This document shows, piece after piece, positions 1-5,680 of a stretch of DNA of 5,680 nt. Location of the stretch: positions 1-5,680 of the forward strand of contig JABMOJ010000132.1 in the NCBI GenBank assembly GCA_013204195.1. Direction: 5' to 3'. The notes below the pieces were generated by a model. It was not told where the DNA came from. It saw nothing but the letters and a program-made list of their open reading frames with translations, and ran no database searches. Each line of letters starts with the position of its first letter. Within the stretch, counting starts at the first letter, position 1. The stretch comes from SAR86 cluster bacterium (GTDB lineage Bacteria > Pseudomonadota > Gammaproteobacteria > Pseudomonadales > Azotimanducaceae). The translations under genes and the position numbers were made by a program.

Positions 1-989
1 ACGCCATGCTGCCCGGTATCACACCAGTCAATAAACTCGGCTTTGTTTCAGGCCTAGCCTTCTCGTTAGGTAATGTCGGTGGCGTGCTGTTAATGCTGTT
101 TGTGCTGCTTGCCTTCTCGTTGCCTGGAACTATCGACTGGAGTTTTTTACCCGCCACCGCGCTGTTCGGTATCGATCAAGCCAGCCATGAGCATGATCGT
201 ATCGTCGGGCCGATTGCGGCTATCTGGATGCTGCTGTTCACCCTGCCGGTCTTACTGTTCACCCCAGATGGAAAATCCTCTGGCACTCCAGCCTGGCACG
301 CCGCAAAGGAAGGCGTTCGCGATGTCATCAAGACCATGGGACAACTTAAGCACTACTCCAACATTGCGATTTACTTGCTGGGGCGGATGTTTTTTATTGA
401 TGGCATGATCGGCGTGATGACCTTTGGGGGTGTTTATGCCTCTGGGACCTTCCATTGGGGTACGACGACCCTGCTGATCCTCGGCTTAGTCACCAGCAGC
501 TCGGCGATGATCGGCGCCTTTGTGGGCGGTAAGCTGGATGATTTACTTGGTTCGATTCGCACCTTGCAAATCTCCATCGCCATGAGCTCACTGGTATTGG
601 TAACGTTGGTCTCCATTGAACCAGACACGATTCTGTTCTTTGTGCCGGTCAGTACCGAGCCGGTGTGGAGCTTCCCCTATTTCCAATCGATCTCGGAACT
701 CATGTACTTCGGCACGATGCAAGTCTTCGCCATGTTTTTTGTCACCGGCCTGTCGTCATCCAGAACCTTGATGGCAAGAATCTCACCGCCGGCGCTGATG
801 ACCCAATTTTTTGGTCTATTTGCCCTGTCAGGGACCGTCACCGCATTTCTGGCACCTCTGCTGGTAGCTACCACCACTGCCTGGTTTCAGTCACAGCGCG
901 CTGGGTTTGCGTCGCTGGTGATACTGATGGTCATCGGCTCGATCATGTTATTAAAGGTCAAGGAAGAGCAGTCCACACCGGCGCCATAA
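1..989 (+). CDS. UMF1/Atg22-like MFS transporter, C-terminal part (5' end outside window)
   Basis: This is an integral inner-membrane protein of the major facilitator superfamily. The frame is open to the left edge, and the residues before the first in-window Met (base 6) read as an N-A-M-L-P type motif typical of UMF1/Atg22-like ('vacuole effluxer') transporters, so that Met is internal. Counting from it, hydrophobic segments lie near 11-38, 66-86, 118-145, 153-175, 187-203, 235-250, 264-290 and 299-316. A loop with G-G-K-L-D-D (174-179) matches the MFS loop that follows a membrane helix. The conserved segment S-S-S-R-T-L-M-A-R-I-S-P (250-261), then Q-F-F-G-L-F-A-L-S-G (267-276), is the family signature near the end. 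Members usually have about 420-480 residues and 12 helices, so roughly the first 100-150 residues are missing. The substrate cannot be read from sequence. The gene converges on the methyltransferase gene with a 17-base gap. Confidence 0.9.
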   Translation, partial: AMLPGITPVNKLGFVSGLAFSLGNVGGVLLMLFVLLAFSLPGTIDWSFLPATALFGIDQASHEHDRIVGPIAAIWMLLFTLPVLLFTPDGKSSGTPAWHAAKEGVRDVIKTMGQLKHYSNIAIYLLGRMFFIDGMIGVMTFGGVYASGTFHWGTTTLLILGLVTSSSAMIGAFVGGKLDDLLGSIRTLQISIAMSSLVLVTLVSIEPDTILFFVPVSTEPVWSFPYFQSISELMYFGTMQVFAMFFVTGLSSSRTLMARISPPALMTQFFGLFALSGTVTAFLAPLLVATTTAWFQSQRAGFASLVILMVIGSIMLLKVKEEQSTPAP

Positions 990-1006
990 CTCAAGCACCA
1001 AGCTGA

Positions 1007-2212
1007 TCAAGCTTCTTGTCGGAGAAGACTCTCGAGGCAATGCTCTTGAATGCCGTAAAAGGCTTTGATGGCTTCAATCTGGGCGAAGCACTGATCAGTG
1101 TCGCCGATCGTCGATTTCTTGATCGCCAGAATCATTTTGTTTTTGTTGGTATGCTCCAGACTGACAAACTCAAAGACTTTAGTGTGATAACCGTGTGCCT
1201 CGAGCAGTAAAGCCCGTAGTGTATCCGTTACCATCTCAGCTTCCTGGCCGAGATGAACGCCATATTGCAGCATTGGTTTAAGCTGTGCCGGGCTGTGCAT
1301 CTGTGGTCGGATTTGTTTATGACAACAGGGCGAACACATAATAACAGCCGCTTTGGCGCGAATGCCATAATGGATCGCGTAGTCCGTCGCCGTGTCACAG
1401 GCATGCAATGCAATCATGACATCGGTATGTTCCGGTGCATGGGTCTTCACATCACCACAAACAAACGTCAAACCTGCATCTGCTAAATCCGCAGCTGCGC
1501 GATTGCACAAAGACGCAAGCTCACTGCGAAGTTCAACGCCCACCACTTGCGAGTGTTGGTGCGAACTGTTGCGCAAGTAATCATGTACGGCAAAAGTCAG
1601 GTACCCCTTGCCAGAACCAAAATCCACTACCTGCACAGGCTGACCTGAGGGCACCGATGATTGCGCCAGCGCCTGACTGAATAACTCAATAAATTTGTTG
1701 ACCTGCTTCCATTTGCGCGCCATCGCAGGAATGAGTTGATGATTGTGATCTGTAACGCCCAGCGCCGTCAAAAAGGGTCGATTAATATCCACAAACCGAT
1801 TTTTTTCTCGATTATGACTACTCATGGTTTCATTGGGCTCAGCATCATCCTTCAGTTTTCGCTTTCGACTCGACAGATGAACCTTGTTTTTTTTGCTGAT
1901 ATTTACTTGCACTTCTTCGGTAGCTGTTAGCAGGTGAGCGCTCTTGAAGGTCTCGCCTAACATGTCCTGAATTTCTTTCAGCCCTTCAGGCGGCGCGAAA
2001 TTCTTGGTGATATCGCGAGTCTGGTAACTATACAAAAAAGACAAAGTCGCCTGATCTTTAATGACAATCATCCGAACTGTAAGACGCACAAGTTCTTCAG
2101 TCGCCCGTTGTTTGCTCAGCACCAGCCTGACCCAGCTGCCATATCCCAAACTGTCACTGAGGATGCGCCAAAATGGCTGAAGATCATTGGCCGTTTCATT
2201 CAACATTATCAT
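1007..2212 (-). CDS. SAM-dependent methyltransferase, METTL25-like (Methyltransf_32 family)
   Basis: This is a predicted cytoplasmic class I methyltransferase of 401 residues; the methyl acceptor is unknown. The N-terminal part (about 10-105) is the family-specific region, including R-D-I-T-K-N-F (66-72) and F-K-S-A-H-L (89-94). A lysine/arginine-rich linker follows (about 107-121), then the Rossmann domain. SAM-binding motif I is D-F-G-S-G-K-G-Y-L-T (197-206), the acidic end of strand 2 is G-V-E-L-R (225-229), motif IV is L-H-A-C-D-T-A-T-D (269-277), and the diagnostic S-P-C-C-H-K is at 294-299. The conserved E-H-T-N-K-N-K (353-359) lies near the end. This layout is that of bacterial relatives of eukaryotic METTL25/METTL25B. 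Start choice: ATG codons occur at 2212 and 2206. A GAAAGAAG purine tract ends only 3 bases before the first and 9 before the second, so 2206 is a real alternative. No strong promoter was seen. Confidence 0.92.
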   Translation of the reverse strand: MIMLNETANDLQPFWRILSDSLGYGSWVRLVLSKQRATEELVRLTVRMIVIKDQATLSFLYSYQTRDITKNFAPPEGLKEIQDMLGETFKSAHLLTATEEVQVNISKKNKVHLSSRKRKLKDDAEPNETMSSHNREKNRFVDINRPFLTALGVTDHNHQLIPAMARKWKQVNKFIELFSQALAQSSVPSGQPVQVVDFGSGKGYLTFAVHDYLRNSSHQHSQVVGVELRSELASLCNRAAADLADAGLTFVCGDVKTHAPEHTDVMIALHACDTATDYAIHYGIRAKAAVIMCSPCCHKQIRPQMHSPAQLKPMLQYGVHLGQEAEMVTDTLRALLLEAHGYHTKVFEFVSLEHTNKNKMILAIKKSTIGDTDQCFAQIEAIKAFYGIQEHCLESLLRQEA

Positions 2213-2291
2213 TCACTTCTTTCAAATATTCAGCACTGGTTAGTTTGGACATATTCGTTGTGGCGCGCACAAGCCAATCATAGCATCATCA

Positions 2292-2415
2292 GGCTTGAAG
2301 CATTTAAGCCGTTCCCGTTACCCCGGTCAGGGGCAGGCACCAAGATTTCGCCTTCGAGAAACATCAACCTCAACCAGCGCGGGCACGGCGCTGGACTAGC
2401 TAGCACCACACTAGC
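2292..2415. repeat. Cluster of four short inverted repeats between two leftward genes
   Basis: Four potential hairpins lie in the gap between the cyclic-nucleotide gene and the methyltransferase gene. The first is at 2292-2310 (GGCTTGAA/TTTAAGCC, 8 pairs with one G-T, 3-base loop). The second is at 2321-2333 (CCCC/GGGG, 5-base loop). The third is at 2374-2394 (CCAGCGC/GCGCTGG, perfect 7 pairs, 7-base loop). The fourth is at 2399-2415 (GCTAG/CTAGC, 7-base loop). None is followed by a clear T run on either strand, so they are not textbook intrinsic terminators. The 2374-2394 stem, about 50 bases past the upstream stop codon, could still end that transcript or stabilise its 3' end. The remaining bases of the gap show no gene. 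Confidence 0.45.
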
Positions 2416-2441
2416 CACCACCGAGAACCTTACCATTATCG

Positions 2442-3035
2442 TTAGTCAGAGTTATAATTAACGCCCTTAAGATCTTCACTGAATAGCTTTTGCGCCAATA
2501 CCGGACTGGTTCGCGATACCCGACCCGTATAGCGCGCCATTTTCGCGATACCAGCCTCGACACTAAGACTCTCGCGCAATATATTACCCCGAACCTTATT
2601 TTGAAAGGCGACTTGACGACCATACATGATTGCGCCGAATGCCTGCAGCAGTTCGATGCCAATCTGCGGATTCACCTTAACCAAGGCATTGAACTTGTCC
2701 CGAGTCAGCACCAGACAATCGGCCCGTTCAACGACGATCACCGTCGCCGTTCTTTCTGTCGCTGTCATGATGCTCACTTCACCCAAAACACCCGGACCCG
2801 GGAATGTCGCAACGTTCAACACCACATCAGAACGATTAATTTGAATTTTCTCGAATACGGAAAATTTGCCATTTAATAAGAAATAGACATCTGCGCCACT
2901 ATCGCCCTGTTTAACGAGCACGCGACCCGTTTCTGCCTCAAGTTGCGTCAAGTAGGGAATTAGCAATTTGACAGCATCGGCGCTTAGTTGTGGCAATAGT
3001 GCATTTAGCTGAGATGGGATGGCGTCACTTGTCAT
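2442..3035 (-). CDS. Cyclic-nucleotide-binding domain protein (stand-alone CAP_ED/cNMP domain)
   Basis: This is a predicted cytoplasmic sensor of 197 residues that would bind cAMP, cGMP or a related ligand; its partner is unknown. The beta-roll spans about 18-120. Family landmarks are R-V-L-V-K-Q-G-D (38-45), Y-F-L-L-N-G-K-F-S-V (51-60) and the phosphate-binding cassette P-G-V-L-G-E...E-R-T-A-T-V (81-99), with Glu86 and Arg95 as the expected ligand contacts. Residues after about 125 are predicted helical with a polar tail. No Crp-type helix-turn-helix is visible, so it is probably not a classical transcription factor. Start choice: I use ATG at 3035, preceded by GTGAG 4 bases away. An in-frame GTG at 3044 would add three residues, and an in-frame TAA lies a little further upstream, so nothing longer is possible beyond that stop. 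It precedes the methyltransferase gene by 229 bases on the same strand. Confidence 0.88.
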   Translation of the reverse strand: MTSDAIPSQLNALLPQLSADAVKLLIPYLTQLEAETGRVLVKQGDSGADVYFLLNGKFSVFEKIQINRSDVVLNVATFPGPGVLGEVSIMTATERTATVIVVERADCLVLTRDKFNALVKVNPQIGIELLQAFGAIMYGRQVAFQNKVRGNILRESLSVEAGIAKMARYTGRVSRTSPVLAQKLFSEDLKGVNYNSD

Positions 3036-3346
3036 AGGGCTCACAGATAGCTCATACAGTTAATCGGATTTCCTGTGGGCAGCTTACTGAATTTACCTGC
3101 CTCTGACATAGCACTGAATGTCCCTGAGCCCGAAAGAATTCTCTAGCGGCAACGACATAAAAAGTAACGGCGAGGTTAAATAGCGATTCTTAAGACTGGG
3201 TGACCACTGACGGCACAACCCCAGGGTTTCTCGCCATGTGATCAATAACGACAGGTTTGTTTGCAGATCGACGTAACCCGGCAGGCCATTGATAACACTA
3301 CATCAATGGCCTGCGGGTTCAACCTCTGCAAAGGCTAGCTTCTCGA
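3036..3346. other. Intergenic region, about 310 bases
   Basis: No credible coding region is seen on either strand. Only very short reading frames without ribosome binding sites occur. The right part holds a long hairpin (listed separately), 27 bases past the stop codon of the lipoprotein gene. The left part must carry the promoter of the cyclic-nucleotide gene, but I found no pair of -35/-10 boxes good enough to report. No Crp-type TGTGA-N6-TCACA site was found, although a lone TGTGATCA half occurs near 3237-3244. Confidence 0.6.
3275..3319. repeat. Long near-perfect inverted repeat (possible terminator of the lipoprotein gene)
   Basis: The left arm (3275-3293) and right arm (3302-3319) form an 18-pair stem with a single bulged base and an 8-base loop. 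The core is GCAGGCCATTGAT paired with ATCAATGGCCTGC, flanked by AACCC/GGGTT. It begins 27 bases after the lipoprotein stop codon, where an intrinsic terminator would lie. However, neither strand has a T run after the stem, so a canonical Rho-independent terminator is not proven. It may instead be a 3'-end stabilising hairpin or part of a dispersed palindromic repeat. Confidence 0.55.
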
Positions 3347-4198
3347 TTACTCTGCGGCTGCCATTATCGGCGTCAGATCGTAGGCTTGCTCCTGGCTACA
3401 GGTGGCAACAGCGTCAAAAGCGGCCTGCAGGGCTTGCCCTTGAACCGACCAAGTCGCATTCGACGCTTCATAGGCGGCGGCGCTAGGCCAAGTGTTAGTC
3501 CACACATAGTCCCAGGTTACCGGCACGCCTTCATGTCCCGCTCTACTCTCAACAACAAAGTCGGGGACCTGAATCAGAAAATTATACGCAGACGGTCCTG
3601 CAGAGATCGCTAACGCATCGAGATAAGGAATAAAAGAATCATAGATGACGGCTCGCAGGTCAGCGCGGTTTTTACCTGCGTTCATCGCGCAAAACCGATA
3701 GCCAACGACCGGCTTATCTGTCGCTGGATCCAGCATCACGGTCGGCGGCCTTGGCTGGTAAACATTAAAGCCAAAAACATCTTGCCAATCATTACCACCA
3801 CATTTTTCCAAGCCAGGGAACGCGGCCGCCTCGGCCTGCTCCAGCCCAGATTCAGCATAAGCTGCCCAACCCGCATCTCGAGCAGTTTTATCAGGCCACA
3901 TCATTAGATGCAGTCTATCGAAGTCGTCATTTGACCAGCCTCTGGGGGTCAGACTAACTGCCGCCAGACGCTTTTGTTGCAAGGTGTTCTGCATCCCATC
4001 AACCCAGAAATCAAAATTCTTTGCTAGGTTTTCAGCACTGAAATTTGGACCATTAGAACACCAGATGAATTCGTTATAGCGAATCGCGACAGGCTCGGGC
4101 AAGGCCAAGGTCACCCCCTCAACGGGGTCTTCAGCTGGTGCGCAGCCGACCAGCAAACTCGACAACACCAAACCGCCAATCAAGCTTTTCTTCAACAT
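3347..4198 (-). CDS. Predicted outer-membrane lipoprotein with duplicated alpha/beta domain, function unknown
   Basis: I do not recognise a named family. The 283-residue product starts M-L-K-K, then a hydrophobic stretch and the lipobox L-V-G-C (cleavage before Cys19). Ala at +2 favours outer-membrane retention. The mature part looks like two related halves, about 37-150 and 164-279. Each starts with a strand carrying Cys (Cys47 in F-I-W-C, Cys170 in Y-R-F-C), has a strand ending T/M-W-P (101-102; 237-238) before a helix rich in Ala and aromatic residues, and ends with another Cys (Cys133, Cys267). This suggests tandem ferredoxin-like, dimeric-barrel type domains each closed by a disulfide; that fold is inferred. 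Start choice: ATG at 4198 has GGAGAAG about 5 bases upstream and gives the signal peptide directly. An upstream in-frame ATG at 4300 would bury the signal and overlap the spacer, so I reject it. It lies 142 bases behind another exported duplicated protein. Confidence 0.85.
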   Translation of the reverse strand: MLKKSLIGGLVLSSLLVGCAPAEDPVEGVTLALPEPVAIRYNEFIWCSNGPNFSAENLAKNFDFWVDGMQNTLQQKRLAAVSLTPRGWSNDDFDRLHLMMWPDKTARDAGWAAYAESGLEQAEAAAFPGLEKCGGNDWQDVFGFNVYQPRPPTVMLDPATDKPVVGYRFCAMNAGKNRADLRAVIYDSFIPYLDALAISAGPSAYNFLIQVPDFVVESRAGHEGVPVTWDYVWTNTWPSAAAYEASNATWSVQGQALQAAFDAVATCSQEQAYDLTPIMAAAE

Positions 4199-4306
4199 AA
4201 GAACTTCTCCACACTCGGTAACAACAGACAAAACACTAAGATAATCCCCTGCTCGCCCTATCATTAGAGAAGCCACAAGGGACCATAAAGCACCACTCAT
4301 ACCGTC

Positions 4307-4330
4307 AGCAAAAGACGCCTCAAAGAGGCG
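4307..4330 (-). terminator. Intrinsic terminator of the secreted two-domain protein gene
   Basis: Read on the minus strand, the stem CGCCTC-TTT-GAGGCG (4330 down to 4316) is followed at once by TCTTTTGCT. It begins 10 bases after the TAG stop codon of the upstream gene. A short GC-rich stem, 3-base loop and T-rich tail in this position fit a Rho-independent terminator. The tail is only moderately T-rich, so readthrough into the lipoprotein gene is possible. Confidence 0.7.
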
Positions 4331-4340
4331 CCACCGAGAC

Positions 4341-5054
4341 CTATAGAGGCATCAAGCTACCAGTAAAGCTATCTATCAAAGTTGAACTCTCGGGATCAAT
4401 TTCGGCCCGCAAGTCAGCCCAGGCCTTGCTGTTCGCCAGCTTTTGATTAAATTCAGCCATCGCCGCCCAGTTTTTGAAGGCCAGGGTATAGTGCAAATTG
4501 CCGACGCCACCGACGCCCTCAAGATAGGACTCAACTCGCGCGCCTAGGGCGGTGTGAATCTGCTTCGCTTTGGCAAAATTCTGCATCACCTTGGCGGTCT
4601 GTCCCGGGGCTGGCTTCCAGAGAAAAACGCTAAAGACTTTTCCATCATCGAAGCTGTCAGCCTTCACACTTGAATCGAGATTGCTAACTCGCATGCTCGA
4701 CTGTAGTGTCGCGGCGTTTTCTGCGCCGGCTTTGGCCCACAAGGCCTGCCACGCCAGACTTTTCGCTAATGCATCTTTGGATGCACCCCATTCGGCTTCT
4801 GAATCCCAACGCATCAGATAGTTGACATGTAAGTTCGTACCCACGCCACCTTGAAAAGCGTATACCTTCGCGCCGGCTTCTTCATGAATGGCTTTAGACG
4901 CACGCCAAGTTTCTAGCATCTGCGCACCCATACCTGGCGTAGGCTGCCAACGATAAACTTCAAGTATTTCACTCTGCGCACCGGCAGACAGGCTGACAAG
5001 AATGGCAGCGCTGAACCACTGCTTCAGGCTTAATTTAATGGCGTTTAACTTCAT
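4341..5054 (-). CDS. Sec-exported protein with two tandem alpha/beta (ferredoxin-like) repeats, function unknown
   Basis: No named family is recognised. The 237-residue product has a signal peptide: basic N-terminus with three Lys, hydrophobic core around 13-23, and A-G-A cleavage site at 24-26, so it is probably periplasmic or released. The mature part is a clear internal duplication, about 30-110 and 140-220, offset by 110 residues. Both copies share W-x-P-x-P-G (36-41; 146-151), I-H (56-57; 166-167), G-A-x-V (61-64; 171-174), G-G-V-G (69-72; 182-185), N-L-H (74-76; 186-188) and an A-W-x-x-L pattern (101; 211). The size and strand/helix pattern resemble dimeric alpha/beta barrel domains (NIPSNAP/ABM-like); this is inferred. 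No Cys is present. Start choice: ATG 5054 has GAGG 8 bases upstream and begins the signal peptide. An in-frame TTG at 5078 is less likely. It has its own promoter and terminator. Confidence 0.87.
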   Translation of the reverse strand: MKLNAIKLSLKQWFSAAILVSLSAGAQSEILEVYRWQPTPGMGAQMLETWRASKAIHEEAGAKVYAFQGGVGTNLHVNYLMRWDSEAEWGASKDALAKSLAWQALWAKAGAENAATLQSSMRVSNLDSSVKADSFDDGKVFSVFLWKPAPGQTAKVMQNFAKAKQIHTALGARVESYLEGVGGVGNLHYTLAFKNWAAMAEFNQKLANSKAWADLRAEIDPESSTLIDSFTGSLMPL

Positions 5055-5070
5055 GGCAGATGCCTCAACA

Positions 5071-5097
5071 ATAATCAATTAATGGGCGCTTGATTAT
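5071..5097. promoter_or_regulatory. Inverted repeat ATAATCAA-N11-TTGATTAT, candidate operator
   Basis: The arms at 5071-5078 and 5090-5097 are perfect 8-base reverse complements, 19 bases centre to centre (about two helical turns). One arm overlaps the -10 box of the promoter for the secreted-protein gene, and the other lies downstream of the likely transcription start. That position suits a repressor. The neighbouring MarR-type protein is the obvious candidate ligand, but this is inference from proximity. Confidence 0.45.
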
Positions 5098-5121
5098 GTC
5101 GATGAAATTATTAGGCAACAA
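5093..5121 (-). promoter_or_regulatory. Sigma-70-type promoter of the secreted two-domain protein gene
   Basis: On the minus strand, TTGTTG (5121-5116; 3 of 6 to consensus) is followed after exactly 17 bases by CATAAT (5098-5093; 5 of 6). Transcription would start near 5086, giving a leader of about 30 bases that contains the GAGG ribosome binding site of the ATG at 5054. The surrounding DNA is AT-rich compared with the flanks. Confidence 0.55.
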
Positions 5122-5281
5122 TGATCGTTCGACTTTCGCAGGGAACTCGTCATTGGCGGTCGTTTACCTCATCAAAGGTGCCGATTAAAGGGGGGGCAGC
5201 GGCCCAAGAGCCTCGCAACAACCAAAGCCGAACTAACTTGGCGCGAGCGACGAACTTCTATCAGCACTCGCCTCGCAAGAC

Positions 5282-5680
5282 TTATTCGTCACCCACGACT
5301 CGCTTAAGCGGGCTCTGGGCTCTGGACTCTGGACTCTGGACGCTAACGGTAGCGGGCAAGAAAACACTACTGAAAATTTTATTTAGCGCCTCAGAATGTG
5401 TCTCGGTCAAGTTCAGCCAAAGCAAGGTGCGGCGCTCGTCAGTAACATCTTTTGTGGTGACGACATGCCCCCTATCTATCAACAGATGCTGAGTATCGCT
5501 GACGGTGCTCTTGCTCAAAGCGATAACCGCTGACAAGTCTGTCGCCGTCGATTCAAGATTCTGCGCCGCCTCGCGCCGAATCAGATGCAGCAAGAGTAAC
5601 TGCGAGGTTGCACCCAGATTGGGGGCATACTTCTGCTGCGTTAGTAGATAGTCAGCTCCGAATTTAAAGTAATTCACATC
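5282..5680 (-). CDS. MarR-type winged-helix regulator (probably 5'-truncated by window end)
   Basis: This is a predicted DNA-binding regulator. The frame is open to the right edge. A GTG at 5677 could be a start, giving 131 residues, but no ribosome binding site is visible and MarR proteins usually have 10-20 more residues before the helix-turn-helix, so I treat it as partial. Counting from that GTG, residues 23-37 are a helix, 45-53 (T-A-T-D-L-S-A-V-I) the first helix-turn-helix element, 55-68 (S-K-S-T-V-S-D-T-Q-H-L-L-I-D) the recognition helix, and 72-90 the wing, with the family's D-x-R-R signature (Asp80, Arg82, Arg83) and L-T-E at 90-92. The dimerisation helix after 93 appears short, and the last 20 or so residues are Ser/Pro/Arg-rich, encoded by a heptamer tandem repeat. 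The gene lies upstream of the secreted-protein gene on the same strand, 227 bases away. Confidence 0.75.
   Translation of the reverse strand, partial: DVNYFKFGADYLLTQQKYAPNLGATSQLLLLHLIRREAAQNLESTATDLSAVIALSKSTVSDTQHLLIDRGHVVTTKDVTDERRTLLWLNLTETHSEALNKIFSSVFLPATVSVQSPESRAQSPLKRVVGDE
5310..5344. repeat. Heptamer tandem repeat (five units) inside the MarR-type gene
   Basis: Five 7-base units follow one another: GGGCTCT twice (5310-5323), GGACTCT twice (5324-5337) and GGACGCT (5338-5344). They lie within the last 20 codons of the regulator and encode its V-Q-S-P-E-S-R-A-Q-S-P tail. A palindrome CGCTTAAGCG (5301-5310) abuts the repeat. Because 7 is not a multiple of 3, gain or loss of one unit would change the reading frame of the C-terminus. 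Confidence 0.85.

Noticed and set aside
1000..1014. AAGCT-GATCA-AGCTT hairpin between the convergent transporter and methyltransferase genes
   Set aside because: The stem is only five pairs, has no T run on either side and overlaps the methyltransferase stop codon; too weak to call a terminator.
2325..2340. GGTCAGGGGCAGGCAC string resembling sequences near REP-associated transposases
   Set aside because: The likeness rests on a short string recalled from memory; there is no transposase and no second copy in the window.
2108..2461. Rightward open frame of 117 codons across the methyltransferase start and the intergenic gap
   Set aside because: Its first third is antisense to the methyltransferase gene, the composition is not protein-like and no start signal is visible.
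4199..4300. N-terminal extension of the lipoprotein to an upstream ATG
   Set aside because: It would place 34 residues before a complete lipoprotein signal, while the ATG at 4198 has a good ribosome binding site.
5190..5196. Run of seven G as a possible phase-variable tract
   Set aside because: It lies in non-coding DNA about 70 bases upstream of the promoter, outside any gene or core promoter element.
5210..5278. Direct repeat GCCTCGCAA at 5210-5218 and 5270-5278, as a target-site duplication
   Set aside because: The 51 bases between show no terminal inverted repeats or element structure, and a 9-base match within a region this size can occur by chance.
5121..5492. Rightward open frame of 123 codons overlapping the MarR-type gene
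   Set aside because: It lies antisense to a clear winged-helix gene, shows no recognisable domain and has no ribosome binding site.

Overview
The window looks like chromosomal DNA of a Gram-negative proteobacterium, most likely a gammaproteobacterium. This is inferred from an outer-membrane type lipoprotein signal (L-V-G-C followed by Ala), a Sec-exported neighbour, moderate GC content and protein families common in that group. Nothing in the sequence fixes the genus. There are no RNA genes, insertion sequences or CRISPR arrays.

Layout from left to right. (1) The C-terminal part of a UMF1/Atg22-like MFS transporter runs rightward and is cut by the left edge. (2) After only 17 bases it converges on a leftward gene for a METTL25-like (Methyltransf_32) SAM-dependent methyltransferase. 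(3) A 229-base gap containing four short hairpins follows. (4) Next is a leftward gene for a stand-alone cyclic-nucleotide-binding domain protein with no DNA-binding domain. (5) About 310 bases without a gene hold a long, nearly perfect hairpin. (6) Two leftward genes encode exported proteins of unrecognised function: a lipoprotein and, upstream of it, a Sec-secreted protein. (7) At the right edge is a leftward MarR-type regulator, probably cut by the window end, with a five-unit heptamer repeat inside the codons of its C-terminal tail.

The most interesting part is 3347-5680. Each exported protein appears to be an internal duplication of a small alpha/beta (ferredoxin-like, dimeric-barrel type) domain. 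In the lipoprotein the four non-lipid cysteines fall two per half at equivalent positions. The secreted-protein gene has a good sigma-70-type promoter whose -10 box is overlapped by one arm of an 8-base inverted repeat, a plausible operator. It also has its own intrinsic terminator, so the lipoprotein gene behind it may be transcribed separately or by readthrough. A link to the MarR-like protein is inferred from adjacency only.

The transporter, methyltransferase and cyclic-nucleotide gene look like ordinary housekeeping or accessory genes with no clear functional connection to one another.
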